Positions 1-10,985 of a DNA stretch of 64,000 nt are shown here, in pieces. Made by a program: the position numbers and the translations under genes. The notes beneath the pieces were generated by a model. That model had not been told where the DNA came from, did not search any database, and saw nothing but the letters and a program-made list of their open reading frames with translations. Each line of letters starts with the position of its first letter. Position 1 is the first letter of the stretch. The DNA is from Diphasiastrum complanatum (lineage: Eukaryota; Streptophyta; Lycopodiopsida; Lycopodiales; Lycopodiaceae), in contig CM055098.1 of NCBI GenBank assembly GCA_029204225.1, forward strand, positions 10,863,246-10,927,245, read 5' to 3'.

Positions 1-660
1 CCCTCTAAGGGATCTAAATACCCAGGCCTAGTATGCTACTATGCTCTACACGGTACCCATTGCAATGCCCATCACCATATCCCCTCGACCCGCAGAGTTC
101 ACCATTTTCACATCCCAAATGGTGCACACTGCCATTGACATGTTGAAACGTAAGAAAGCCAAAGATATCAATGATCTTGAATCACAACTGTTCATACATG
201 CAACAAACATTGTTTCACCTATTATTCGTCAATCTCCTTAACTCTTCAATCAATTATGGTTTTTCTCCCTCCTGGTGTACCAATGTTATACATCTTATAC
301 ATAATCTAGTGACCCCATGACACCAAACAATTACCACATGATTATGATAGGGCATGTCATTGCCAAGCTTTATGGAATTGTACAAGATAGTGATCAGCAG
401 TGAAGCTGAGACCATATGTTTACATGCCATGGGACAAGCAGGTTCTGGATCAGATCATTCCACCTGTGTTCAATCTCAAAGCTATCATCAAACGAGCAAG
501 ATTCAGAAAGGAGAGAGCAAATTGCTGCTTTGTTGACTTAAGACCTTCTTTTGACTCAGTACTACAACATCCCCTCACTCAGAGACTGAGAAACATTTAG
601 TTCTCAAGCACTTTACTAGTTGTTATCACACTATACAAGGTCTTTGGATGCTTCAAATCA
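1..660 (+). pseudogene. LINE ORF2 reverse transcriptase fragment (5' part)
   Basis: This is part of a non-LTR retrotransposon ORF2, cut by the window edge. Three pieces in different frames follow LINE RT order. Around 125-200 there is a segment with AIDMLKRKKAKDINDLESQL. Around 325-385 there is PNNYHMIMIGHVIAKLYG, the region where LINE RTs read NNYRPI. Around 505-560 there is ANCCFVDLRPSFDSV, RT motif A where the family has FxDxxKAFDxV. The RT would copy the LINE RNA at the target site by target-primed reverse transcription. Frameshifts and stops separate the pieces, so the copy is dead. The reading frame at 601-660 resumes at 1520 once the insertion at 661-1507 and one target duplication are removed, which shows that the two LINE parts were once one gene. 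Confidence 0.8.
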
Positions 661-1507
661 TAGTTGCAGCGCGATTCCCGAATCGCGATTCAGAATCGCG
701 ATCAGAATCGCGATTCCGATTCGCGATTCGGGATTTTCCCAAAATCGTGTAGAATCGATTTTTTTTTTTTTTTGAAATTTTTTTAGGCAATATGGGTATC
801 AGATGAAAGCTCTGATCGAGGGGATTATGATTGTGTAGTTTGCCGACTGTTTCGGGTGCGAAACACCAAAAAGTGTGTTTTCACTCGAGGAGTTGGAAGG
901 CCAAATCATGAAGAGGCCTTACCGTCGGGGCCGGGGTCTACCGGCAGCCCCCGGACCCCGCCGTTGGGGGGCGTTGCCCCCCAAATCCCCCACCAGGGGG
1001 CTACCGCCCCCCGAACCCCCTGTATCCCGGGGGGCTACTGTCCCCCAACCCCCTAGAGCTTCTTGCTATATAGACACTGTAGATAAAAATGCCACCACCC
1101 CCCTGTAGATGAAAATGGGGTCCAAATGCTGCCGAGAAGGGCCCAATATTTATGCCCCCAACTGTATGTACATTGCACTCACATCTCCAGTGAACCAATT
1201 GCAAAAGTGATCATCATCCATACAGTTGATAGTCCAAACTGTAGCATTAACATTTACTGAAAACCAGAGCAAATGACAACCGGATAGCTACTGAAAATAA
1301 GATCTGTTTGTGCCTCATCTACTGCACTTTTGAGAGGCAAAACGCTGGTTTGACCATTGATCCCCTAAAAAAATTTCAGCAATAAGCTATTTTTCCAAAA
1401 AAAAAATTTTTTTTTTTTTTTTTTTGCGATTCTGGGTCGCGAATCGCGATTTGCAGAATCGCGACCCGCAAATCGCAAACCCAACGAATCGAGATTCGCT
1501 GCAACTA
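661..1507. mobile_element. 847-bp terminal-inverted-repeat element inserted in the LINE
   Basis: The left end begins TAGTTGCAGCG and the right end is its exact reverse complement, giving 11-bp terminal inverted repeats. The bases TGCTTCAAATCA occur directly before the element (649-660) and directly after it (1508-1519), giving a 12-bp target duplication. Removing the element plus one copy restores the LINE frame. Subterminal regions on both sides are built from repeats of GAATCGCGAT and its complement (668-735, 1425-1495). The centre (920-1055) is GC-rich with G/C palindromes, and T-tracts lie at about 759-774 and 1400-1425. No transposase is visible, so it is probably non-autonomous. A 12-bp duplication does not fit hAT (8), PIF/Harbinger (3), CACTA (3) or mariner (2), and exceeds the usual Mutator size, so the family is open. 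Confidence 0.75.
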
Positions 1508-2300
1508 TGCTTCAAATCAATGGATGATATCTCGTTGCTCGTATCTAGCATTGTTGGCGTGAAGCAGGGATGCTCTCTCTCTCTCACCTTGCCTCCGATT
1601 TACACTAGGACAGTTTCGAGTTTCCTCGCATCAGTTATATGTGGAGACTTTCCATTTCCAGAGCATCCCTCATATGCGTAGACTTTGTCAGATGTGCACA
1701 TTAGGGGAGGTGGAGTCACAGGAGCATTTTCTATTCAGATGCCCTATTTATTCTGAGATTCATCGAGGATGCTATCATTGTCTTTTCCGTGATTCTCCAA
1801 TCACACTGTGCTCACTTATTTCATATGTTGATCCTCGGTGTGTGGCATTCATGCATGCTGCGCAAGATGTTCCTGCTTTGTAGAGATATTTGTCAGAGAG
1901 ATCAGCATGGACACCATGACTCCCAGCAGACCCAAATCACCTCCTTTTTCTCTAGGAGACGCTCTCGAGCAGACACTGAGGTTGTGGATGAGTCAGATAT
2001 CCTTTCTCGAGACCCTCACCTTCACCGTGATCACCGACAGTGTATTGCTTCCAGACCACACACTATGGCTACCAGGAGACAACACAAATCTAGAGCTCAC
2101 ATGCACAGACCCTCTTCAATGCCTGCATCTTCTTCTTCTTCTATCCTTGCTTTCGTTAACAACGGTCATGTTACGACATGATCTTTTTGTACAGTTCGGA
2201 CAATATTATACAGTTTCAGCTACTTGAGAACCCATTGTACCATATCTCAGACTTCCGTGTCTTGTGAGTAGAGCAAAGATTGTCTATTCTTGATAGGCTA
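1508..2300 (+). pseudogene. LINE ORF2 remainder: RT motif and C-terminal zinc-binding region
   Basis: This continues the LINE of 1-660. At 1550-1585 the frame reads VGVKQGCSLSLTL, the RT motif B region (family GVRQGCPLSP). A deletion then leads to the ORF2 C-terminus at about 1641-1880, with CQMCTLGEVESQEHFLFRCP, the CxxC...H...C zinc-binding motif found near the end of plant LINE ORF2 proteins. A second copy of the same family ends the same way at 16690-16760. After the cysteine motif a serine/arginine-rich tail follows in two shifted frames (1900-2225). Conserved RT motif C and the thumb are missing, so this is an internally deleted and frameshifted relic. The 3' untranslated part runs to the TC repeat at 2428. 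Confidence 0.75.
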
Positions 2301-2425
2301 ATTATTTATCTAGTAGTTTGTTGTTTGTTTATGGAGACATTGTATATGCTCCTTTCAATATTTATCACACTTGAGATGTATTTACTTGGTCTTATATGCC
2401 TTTTGGCATTATAAAGATGTTAATG

Positions 2426-2427
<2 letters not shown>

Positions 2428-2488
<61 letters not shown>
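2428..2488 (+). repeat. (TC)n microsatellite
   Basis: About 61 bases of uninterrupted TC dinucleotide follow TAATGAA directly. The tract sits exactly where the LINE 3' tail would be, so it may have grown from that tail. An open frame on the other strand through this tract (RE repeats) is a low-complexity artefact. Confidence 0.95.
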
Positions 2489-2489
<1 letters not shown>

Positions 2490-2490
<1 letters not shown>

Positions 2491-2990
2491 CGATGGTAGC
2501 GCACTCCTAGCTCCTGACATGCTCCTGCTGACCCGCTCCTGACCGTACCTGATCCGCTGCTGACCCGCTGCTGATGGCACCTGATCCGTACCTCCTGGCC
2601 CGCCCTACATTGATTCGCACCTGATCCGCCCTGTCCGTCCGCCCTGTCCGAACCTGTCCGCCCTGCCTTGCCTTATGGCTCCTCGTGGGTCTGTCTCCCC
2701 TCGTGCCACAACCCCTCTTCCTCCACGCCGGACCACCTGCTCCCCACTCACCTCATCCCCCCCCCCCCCCCCTCGATGCCATCTCATCCCCCTCCCCTCT
2801 CGTTGAAACTAGCCCCCCCTCGTTGATGGCTCACCCCCTCACTGCTCATTGGAACTACCCCCTTCGCTGCTGTCTACAGAACTGCCTGCAGACCTACCCC
2901 CCCCCCCCCCCCCCCTTGCTGCCGACAGATCTACCCTCCCCCTCGCTGTATTTTTCAATTTACATTCAATTCTCGAAGTATAACTAATTG
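2490..2990 (+). repeat. Pyrimidine-rich low-complexity region with C-tracts
   Basis: The plus strand is dominated by C and T. It starts with irregular copies of CTGATCCG/CTGACCCG (2510-2660). Then come two long C-runs at about 2758-2772 and 2896-2915, separated by CCCCTC(G)TTG-type words. A proline/leucine-rich open frame crosses it but has no protein signature. I see no gene here. Confidence 0.7.
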
Positions 2991-5900
2991 CAAGTGAGAA
3001 TTAAATTGGGAATTATTTAAGAAGACTGCCTCTGGGAATTTGGATTCCTTTTCCCCAGTGTGAATTAGAATTTGAGGATTCTAAGGGAAAAGTAGTGGCA
3101 AGACTGATAATCCATTTATGGAACCATCTCTATTTTGCAATTGGATTTGGATCTTGCAAAGTAATGCAGATAGAAGGTGTTCCATACAGGAATCTAGTAA
3201 TTTGGATTCTTTTCAGTTATAGAGTATTTCTCTATAATGATAGTAACGACCAAGAGAGTTCTAACTTGTTAAAAGAATTAAAGTTCTTTGTACCGATTCT
3301 GGAATAGATATTGGATATCTAGGACAGTATGATATTCGGTTTTTGTTCAAATCTTTGTTTCTTTTGGGTTAGGATACATTCTATTGTATTTGGATGATAC
3401 ATTATGTTTGTCCATGTTGGGTACAATATGAAATTGTATTCTTTGAGTGACACTAAAGAAGCATGAGAGATTTCAATTGTTAGGATTATCTCCTAGAATT
3501 GGTTGTGAATTTGATCCTATATCTGGCTATAGGATAGCCAAATCGTCTTTTTTGACTTTTTGGGCAAAACAGATCTGGATGCAGAGGATTCTTGGAGGAA
3601 AAGCTGGTGGTATGGGACATCAGTGATTCTAAAGGGGATTTCTTGGGTAGAATGATCTGAGACCGATGGTTAGTGATTGCTGTAATGGTAATACTAACAG
3701 AGTCCATTGGTTTTTGTTAAGGGTATTTTGGGAATTATGAGATATAGATCGATCTCTAAATGGTATCTCATGAATTACAAAATATGGAAGCCTTAAATCT
3801 ATTTCTCTATTTTATTAAACCTCTATTCTTTAGAACTTTCTTAATACATGACAATTGGATTGAGATTCATATAATTCCTTCCAGTGTAGAATTCTGTTCT
3901 GAAGGACTGTTATAATTATATGAAATTGTACTTCCATATAGGATTTTTGAGTATGGCTCGGAACTTAGGTTTCCTGAACCCTAACGTTAGTCTCTATTTG
4001 ATAGTTGATTATTGAGAGATAATATTTCTATCATTCGGGATAAGATATTCTACGATTCTGAGGAAAAAGTCCTATTTGTAATAGTATTGGATACTCATTA
4101 CTGACTTTTTCGAATCTGTGATATCTTATACGTTGTCTCCTGGGAACTTTTCAATCGAAATTATGGAATTTCTTTTTTAAAAGGGGGAAGAAAAGATAGG
4201 AATAAGTCTTTCGTGGAATCAGCCAGTTGCATTGATTTTGGGAAAAAATCTTGTATGTGTGCAATGGTAGAACTATCCATTTTGAAATAGACAAACTCTC
4301 TAAGTGATTATTTTGTGTAATCTGGAACTAGAGGAGTTTTGGGGTTATTGAGCTGTGCGATATTCATTAATATGGAAAGTAGTGATAAAGATTAAATTAA
4401 GATTCACTGATTGTAACCAAATACCATTTTTTTATGGATTGGATCAGTGCAATAAAGCTTTAATCTTAACTCTATGTCCAAAGATGTCTGTATAAGTTAG
4501 CCTAATCTTGGTTTGTACGCTAAGATCTGTTGTAGGCTGATTGGTAGAAGAAATTTTGTTAGTAAGAGTTAGATAGTTGGAAAACTTGTGATGTGGAGAA
4601 ATTCACTTCAAAGATTTCCCCGATATGTTATTTACTCATGAGAAATAGAGTTCTTTGGTAGCTGAGTTGCAAGATTCTCAGTGAATTATGTGAGTAACAT
4701 ATGCCAATTGTGGATATCTGTCAATTTATAGCCTATGTTTATGTATAGGAACATAGTTGGATAAGTTGCTTATGTACATCTTAATCTTGTGGATCTACTA
4801 TGTGTTTCCTATGTACTGACTTTATATCGTATACTTAAACTAGTCAGAGTACATAGACATATGAACAAGTAATGTGTGGAACAGTTACTTGCAGGTTAAT
4901 GTCTCTATCTGTGGAAAGGATAATTCATTAACTTATTCATGGTTTAGAAGAAGATCTAAATGTGGTGTTATATATGTATAAGTAATTGGATTACTCTTGA
5001 TTAGAAGTTAATTGGATAAATAAGCAGTGTGAAGAGAATTCACCGGGAACTATTTATTTTGATCTATATTGCTTATAAGTCACATGATTAGTGAGTCATT
5101 TGAATTCATTATGAGAACTGTGCATAGAATATAGAAGATCCTTGATATAGAATATTTCTTGAAGGAGAAATATCCTAAGCTATTGACTATATCCCAGTGA
5201 GCTCATATACATATATTGGATGACAGAGTCTAACTAATGTCAAGGATAATCACTGAACTCAGTTGGAATTCGGCGGAACTTTATAATCTCTAGATGTGGT
5301 TCTAGGTGGTTGTATAAAGTTTATATTTGTTAAAGACAAATGTTATAATGGTCTTTAATCACTTGGTTGATTGTAGAATTTGGAACTCATAATCTGGTTA
5401 AGAATCGAGATGGAAGAATATTCTTGGAATCCAGAAAAGATTTCAGAATATTTCTTATATAACCTGAGTGGTATGTTGTGCATATACTCCAGTATCTCTA
5501 AATGATTAAGTATGGGTTTAGAATCCGATAGATTATGATTGATGAATCATAAGATTCTAAATGTTTATGATTCACGGATCATAAATTGATACTTAAAGAT
5601 CATTAGATGATTAATGGAAATATGATGATTCTTAAGATGATGAGTAATTCTTGATCACTTAGTGGAGTTAAAATTTAGATTTGTTATTTGAACTCTAAAT
5701 ATGTGTACAAACTTGAGATTGTTTGGATCTCACAGGCATTTTCATTAAGTAACTGTTTACTTATGAGAAATTTGCTTACCTTTACAGATTGTAGTCAAGG
5801 AATGCTTGTGTACTGTTTTTCAGCCTAAAATCCTCGGTTAATTAGGAGTAGTTAAGTCTATCAGGATTGAATGGTTGCTATTTTCTAGTATTTGATGCTA

Positions 5901-6668
5901 GGGATAAAGCACTTATCTCAGGAGAGTATCTGGGGTACTCAGGACTAAGTTAAAGTCATTTTAACCTTGATGGATCTTCTAAGAGATTTTGGTGGAATGA
6001 GTTTTGTACCAAGAAGCATTTATGACAAATCTACAAGTAATTGTGGATAGTCTTGGACTATAATTGTTTTGGATCTTTAACTTTTGAACATTGATTTCCA
6101 ATGTAAGGTGAGGACTCACCCAGTGATTCATGTGAATTGAAGTACATGAACGTGATGTTATTAGATTGGAGAGAATCAAACCCAATAGGGAAATTTATCT
6201 TTTAGTGTACTTCTAAAAGGTCGATATAGTATTTCAGTGTAGAGACACATAATTTGAGAATTATCCCATCTCTAAATACTTATTTGATATTGAAGTCAGA
6301 CTAAAGATTGATTTTCAGGGTAATTGTGAAAGTTAAATGATTGATTTGTTAGCTTTTAAATTTAATCTTCAGGTTTGGTTGATGGCTCATCCGGTGTATC
6401 ATGTACATTTAGTTTATATGATGATGACAGTTTGATGTATTGAAGATTTTGCCCATTTGGAAGATTTATCACTCAATGTACCTTTGGACCCTGAATGAGT
6501 ACTCAGGATCAGAGATAAACAGTTGAGAAATTGTTCTGTCTCCGTGTGCTTGCTTAGGTTGGTTGGTCAAATTGAGGATAATGATTCATGGGAAGAGTTA
6601 AAAGCATACAAATTGGGTTTTTCCTAGTTACTCGTTCTGAGGACAGAACTGGTTGAAGGGGGGAAGAA
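2991..6668 (+). pseudogene. Heavily decayed Ty3/gypsy pol relic
   Basis: No frame stays open, but remnants keep pol order. At 3372-3420 one frame reads LLYLDDTLCLS, matching the RT catalytic YxDD box. At 6385-6420 HPVYHVHLVY matches the HPVFHVSxL segment at the end of gypsy integrase. From about 6487 to 6630, PLDPE, LRIRDKQLRNC and DSWEELKAY follow the order of the integrase tail/chromodomain (ILDR, LRN, ATWE). The block ends in a purine stretch (GGGGGGAAGAA) and then TGTCACGTCC, the usual PPT-LTR junction. YxDD lies about 3.2 kb before the end, slightly long for a gypsy pol and compatible with small insertions. A second HPV-like stretch at 6117-6140 suggests a partial duplication. It is the oldest-looking element in the window. 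Confidence 0.65.
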
Positions 6669-7228
6669 TGTCACGTCCATGTCCTGTATAAGGGAATCGG
6701 AATATTCTTGACGTGGATAGCCGGTCACTCCAGATGTATATGGTTATTGGTTATGCCTCATCATTCCGGGCTTGGCCTATAAAGTGATTAATAATCATAT
6801 GAGGGCCCAGACCTATAATTGGACATAGGAGCACATGCATAGTGAATGACTGCTCTAATGCAAGAATAGGAGGTCAATAGCTCAATATAGGTTGCATGGG
6901 GATGCTAGGGAGAATATTCTCGCTCTCATGAGGAGAATATGTCCATTGGAAACTCGCCCAGCCTGTTTCTCCTCCTCTCTCTTAGGTTCTTCACTATGGC
7001 TTGGGGGCTAGGTCCAGGAGGAAACTCCAGGAGGGATCTAGGTTTAAATGGGTGGTTTTTGCTCCACAGGTGTCCTTTTGGTTGTTTTGCAACAAGATCT
7101 AGTCAGATCTTCATATGGTGATCCTTCTAGTCTTGCCCTGTTGGACGTGTACGCTGGACACGCCCCTAACTGTGGTATCTGACCCCCTGAGTTCCCTAGG
7201 GTTCGGCACTGGTTACAGGCTCATAACA
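6669..7228. repeat. LTR sequence shared between two abutting gypsy elements
   Basis: TGTCACGTCC at 6669 follows the polypurine tract of the plus-strand relic and should start its 3' LTR. Read on the minus strand, TGTTATGAGCC at 7228 follows the purine run AAGGGGGAGAG of the minus-strand gypsy and should start that element's 3' LTR. Two LTR starts therefore face each other here, and I could not find the border between them. Confidence 0.55.
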
Positions 7229-7235
7229 CTCTCTC

Positions 7236-7510
7236 CCCCTTAAGAACTGTCTTGGTCCTCTAAGACAAAGTCTGGAAAAATCTTGCGAAGGACGTTGCCT
7301 TTTTCCCAAGTGGCATTCTCAACAGGTTGATAGTTCCACTTGATTAGATATTCTTGGTATAGTGTATGACGAGTCTACGTCTCTCTACTACCAAGGATCT
7401 CCTCTGGTTCATGTGGAGGTTGTTGAGAATCCAACGGGCGAACTAGAACATTGTCCCCTACCAGATTTTCAGATCTGGTTAAGGCTTTTCGTAAGTTGTA
7501 ACTGGCTTAA
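7236..7510 (-). pseudogene. gypsy-A integrase tail with chromodomain
   Basis: This is the C-terminal end of gypsy pol. Frames on the minus strand show SLTRSENLVGDNV, then EEILGSREM, YQEYLIKWNYQPVENATWE and IFPDFVLEDQD. The eILxxR / eYLxKWxxxxxxxATWE pattern is that of a chromodomain; in chromoviruses it steers integration to particular chromatin. It ends just before the polypurine tract. A stop or shift separates it from the upstream integrase frame at about 7511, and one stop interrupts the chromodomain itself. Confidence 0.75.
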
Positions 7511-8058
7511 TTAAAAGACTGGAAAAACCTTACTGCTGCGTGGGAGTTCTAGTTCATAGGGGACCTCGCCTAGTCTCCTACTAATGGTAAAAGGACCACA
7601 ATACCTAGGAGACAACTTAGCACACACTCTTGATTTGAGGGTTTTAGAGTGAACTGGGCTTCGTAGAAAAATTTTCTCACCAGCGGAGAACTGCATATCC
7701 CGTCTGTGTGCATCTGCATAATGCCTGGCTCGATCCTGGGATTGCCTAATGCTACGCTTAGCATGTTCTATCATCTGGTTTACGTCTTCTAAAAAGTTTC
7801 TGGCTGCTTCAACTTTTTCTTGTTTAAACCCTACAGTTGTGGATGAGCATGGCTGAAAACCATACATCAGCATAAATGGGCTGTATCCCGTAGCTGAATG
7901 TTTGGTACTGTTATAAGCAAACTCTAGTATCGAGAGATACTCCTCCCAATTAGTCTGCTTTTTGTTGACGTATGCACGAAGCATATCCTCCAACACCTGA
8001 TTTACTCTTTCTGTCTGTGGATGGTTGGTGGTACTCATATTTAGTTTAGTATGGAGAT
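7511..8058 (-). pseudogene. gypsy-A integrase, C-terminal half
   Basis: The open frame of about 175 residues begins right at the hAT insertion. It shows NHPQTERVNQVLEDMLRAYV, the third catalytic region of gypsy integrase (HPQTDGQTERxNxxLE; here DGQ is lost), then EFAYNSTKHSATGYSPFMLMYG and the C-terminal LSPRYCGPFTISRRLG (GPF motif). Integrase inserts the cDNA into the host chromosome. The N-terminal half lies across the transposon at 11778-12235. Loss of the DGQ residues is a lesion separate from the insertion. Confidence 0.85.
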
Positions 8059-8066
8059 GATGGAAT
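8059..8066. repeat. 8-bp target site duplication of the hAT element (left copy)
   Basis: GATGGAAT precedes the element here and follows it at 11778-11785. An 8-bp duplication is the hallmark of the hAT superfamily. Confidence 0.9.
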
Positions 8067-8160
8067 CATAGATACAGCGGTACCAGGATCCGCGGATCCC
8101 GGTACCGCGGATCCAGTGTGGTACTGCGGATCCATACTGATCCGCGGTACCACAATATAT
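8067..8160. repeat. hAT left subterminal palindromes
   Basis: The sites GGTACC, GGATCC and CCGCGG recur in overlapping palindromes, for example GATCCGCGGATC at 8089-8100 and ATCCGCGGTACC at about 8140-8151. Clustered subterminal motifs of this kind are the transposase binding regions in hAT elements; that role is inferred here. A similar cluster lies at the right end. Confidence 0.7.
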
Positions 8161-8249
8161 ATTATTTTTTAATATATAATATTTTTTAATATTTAATATA
8201 TTAATATTTTCTTTTTTAACCTAATCCCCCCCTCGCTTCATCTCTCGAT

Positions 8250-9924
8250 ATTGCCTGACCGAGTTCGTTGCCACCCTCACTCGCCTTAAAGGCCACCTAC
8301 TCGGCGCACATGCGAGAGATGGTGGCACACTGAATGTTGCCCCCTGTGCCAGCATGTCCGTTCCCGTCAGGCAGCGACTTTTGGATACCTGCGGGCCACG
8401 TCTTGTAGCGGGGGAGAACACCATTTCGGAAAGGGTGTTCTTCAGTTTTGCACCGCTCCTTACGTGGTTGACCCCGAGTTGCTGCCTGCTTGGCTGGCAC
8501 GCACGAGGAGAGGGAGTGCATCCTCGTCCAGTCCCTTTGCCCCTCATCCCTCTCAGACAGTTCCGCCTCACGCACCCCCATCTGCACCCATTCCGGTGGA
8601 TCCTGTCCCACCGTGTCCGCCAGTTGCCACTGTGGTTCCACCACCACCTACTATTGCTCGCACTCCCCCAGTTTACGACTTTCTCATGGACTCTCCGCCT
8701 CCCGAGCAGGAGCAGGCCCGGGATGCCAGTGACGGGGCCTTCCAGGATGTTGAGGAGATCCCTTCCTCCCTCCCTTCACATCCGGATGACCTCCCTACCC
8801 AGCAGTTTTCGTATCCCATGCCAGATGTCCACTCTCCACCAGTGTACCCCACTTACGCTGCTGCACCCATCCCGGCCAGTGCATCCCACTCTCCCCATTC
8901 CACGTCTACAGCTGATGCATCCACTAGTGCCCAGCCTGTCGCGTCATCATCCATTCCCGTCACGTTTGGTGCACCGTGCTGGAGGTCCGCTACCCGTCGC
9001 CCAGCTGGGAGAGTTCTTAGGCAGCAAAGCATTCCCGGCGCGCATCAGCCGCACATGGATAGAGAGGCCACACAGGCCGTGGCCAGCCTGATTTATGAGC
9101 TGAACCTTCCATTTGCCATCACCGACTCCAAGCCCTTCATAAGGGCCTTCCGCCTTGCACAGTCTGTCAGCCCTAGCTGGAGAGTCCCTAGTTCAGAGGT
9201 TGTCCGCACACACATGTTGAGGGATAGGGTCGAGTCATTGTCTAGAGAGATGGAGCCTCTACGTCGCCACTGGGCCACTTACGGTTGCAGCATCATGTCC
9301 GATGGCTGGGCTGATGTCAGGAGGAGGCCGATCCTCAACATATTGGTCTCCAGCTGCATGGGCACACAGTTTTTGAGGGCAGTGGATTGCAGCAGGGGGG
9401 GGGGAGAGTCATATCTGCAGAGTTCATGTTTGATGTCATCAGGTCTTCCATCCTGTCCATAGGCCCACTGCATGTCGTCACAGTGGTGACGGACAATGCC
9501 ACGAACTGCATTCAGATGGGTGTACTGCTAGAGGCCGAGTTCCCTCACATTGTTCATACCCCATGTGCCGCGCACGGCATAGACCTTCTGATGGGGGACA
9601 TAGGTGCACTTCCCTGGATTAGAGCCATCGTCCGTGAGGCCCTCTTCCTAGGCGTGTTCTTGCCATGTTCCGGGTGTTCAGCCATCTAGACCTCTGTAAG
9701 CTAGCCCCACACGCTTTGCATTCGACTTGGTGGTCATCGACCGTCTGATCAGGTGTAGGGCGCAGCTTCTACAGATGGTTGCCAGTGATTTTTGGTGTGC
9801 CAGTACATTTCCGCGCACTGAGGATGGGGAGCACTTTTCTTCCACGGTGAGGGGAGACCAGTTCTGGAGGCGGGGCCCTGAGTTGTCTCCGGAGCATTCA
9901 TCTGAGTTTGAGGCAGAGCATTGA
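8250..9924 (+). pseudogene. hAT transposase (BED remnant and DUF659-like core), frameshifted
   Basis: At about 8265-8325 one frame reads TRLKGHLLGAHAREMVAH, like the second half of a BED zinc finger. The main frame opens at 8464 with a Pro/Ser-rich linker (to about residue 190). The transposase core follows, with IMSDGWADVRRRPILNILV (the SDGW...R.P..N motif) and FLRAVDCS. The frame then breaks at a run of nine to ten G at about 9396-9405 and continues in the next frame as VVTVVTDNATNCIQMG and HTPCAAHGIDLLMGDIG. Two more shifts (about 9680 and 9715) lead to VVIDRLIRCRAQLLQMVASD, ending at 9924. The family cuts and pastes DNA in the nucleus. The C-terminal dimerisation region is not recognisable, so this copy is probably inactive. 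Confidence 0.85.
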
Positions 9925-10423
9925 TTGTAGCTCTATCATTTTATTTTTAGCAATTTGATATCATGTTCCATGTTTGGCGGCCAGATGGTCGAACACTGTA
10001 TTCAGACCATTTTTCATATTATATTTAGTGTTGGACATATTCCATTCACTGCACAATGTGTATTTGTCAATTTGTAATTGTGATGTTCTACTTGCAGTTT
10101 TACTTCAAATGGTGTGTGCATGTTTTCAATTAGTTTTCACTACAGAGTTTGAGAGCATATGCAGAACACAGAAATACAACCCCCCTGATAGCATTTCATA
10201 ATCACATACATCAGATTGCAATACACAAGGCATGCATTGCACAAAAAACACACCGTGCATTAATTCATCAGATATATCAAAATTACAATACGTATTCTCG
10301 CCGCATACGGCTGGGGCTGTTCTTTACACCATGCTAGACACTAAATACTGCCTCATCTACTGATGAACATTACATAACAACAGTCAGCCACATACGGCTA
10401 GACCCCATCTATGCTAAACATTC

Positions 10424-10768
10424 CTATGGATCCTCCACTGACTCCTCGCCCTCGTCAGGAGCATTGTTATGTCGCTCTCGCTCTGCCTCCCGGTTAGCCC
10501 GAGCTGCCTCCTGGTCAGCCTGACGTCTGGCCGCCCTTTCCCTGACCATGATGAGCTGCTGTCGTGTGAAGTTCATTCCGATTTGCTCATCCAAATCCAG
10601 CTCGACAGCGGGGGCGGGGGCCACAGCGGGGGCGGGGATCTGCAGCTCTGGGTGTCTCTGCCGAGTCTCTCGCAGCATCTCTGCAATGTCTACCTCTTGC
10701 TTCCGATGCCTTTCGTTGTGCCTTCGGACCTCTTCCTCGAGCTTCCTCCTGGCTTCGCCCTCCGCCAT
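10424..10768 (-). CDS. Charged coiled-coil-like ORF inside the hAT element
   Basis: A 114-residue open frame runs opposite to the transposase. It starts at an ATG at 10768 and stops at 10424. It is rich in Glu, Arg and Ala: MAEGEARRKLEEEVRRHNER at the start, an Ala-Pro-Val stretch near residues 48-58, then MNFTRQQLIMVRERAARRQA and an acidic end. Predicted character: an alpha-helical, nuclear-type charged protein with a possible coiled coil. I do not recognise a family. The Pro/Ala-free helices and balanced composition look more like a coding sequence than the overlapping plus-strand frames. It may be the second gene carried by some hAT elements, or a captured exon. Confidence 0.45.
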   Translation of the reverse strand: MAEGEARRKLEEEVRRHNERHRKQEVDIAEMLRETRQRHPELQIPAPAVAPAPAVELDLDEQIGMNFTRQQLIMVRERAARRQADQEAARANREAERERHNNAPDEGEESVEDP

Positions 10769-10797
10769 CTCACGACACCCTGTTGCTCGAAATGACC

Positions 10798-10985
10798 CTC
10801 ACAGCCTCTGACAGCCTCTCAATGGCTCTCACTAGCTCTCTCACAGCCCCCCTCTCACAGCCTCTCACTCGGTCTATGACACAGTCTCTCACAATGCCTC
10901 TCTCTCACAGCCTCCCACTGGCTCTCCCTCACAGCTTCTCTCAATGCCTCTCACAGCCTCTCACTGGCTCTCTCACTGTCTCGTG
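10798..10985 (+). repeat. Irregular CTCACAGCCTCTC repeat block
   Basis: The words CTCACAGCC, CTCTCAC and ATGGCTCTC/CTGGCTCTC recur at short irregular spacing from about 10798 to 10980. The block lies upstream of the minus-strand ORF, where its promoter would be. I see no protein-coding signal. Confidence 0.7.

Noticed and set aside
2392-2580. Arg-Glu repeat ORF on the minus strand
   Set aside because: It is a translation of the (TC)n microsatellite.
2685-2987. Pro/Leu-rich 100-residue ORF
   Set aside because: Low-complexity C/T sequence with no motif.
3000-6660. Organelle-derived insert
   Set aside because: The AT-rich look suggested this, but the YLDD box, integrase tail and PPT-LTR end indicate a decayed gypsy; no organelle gene was recognised.
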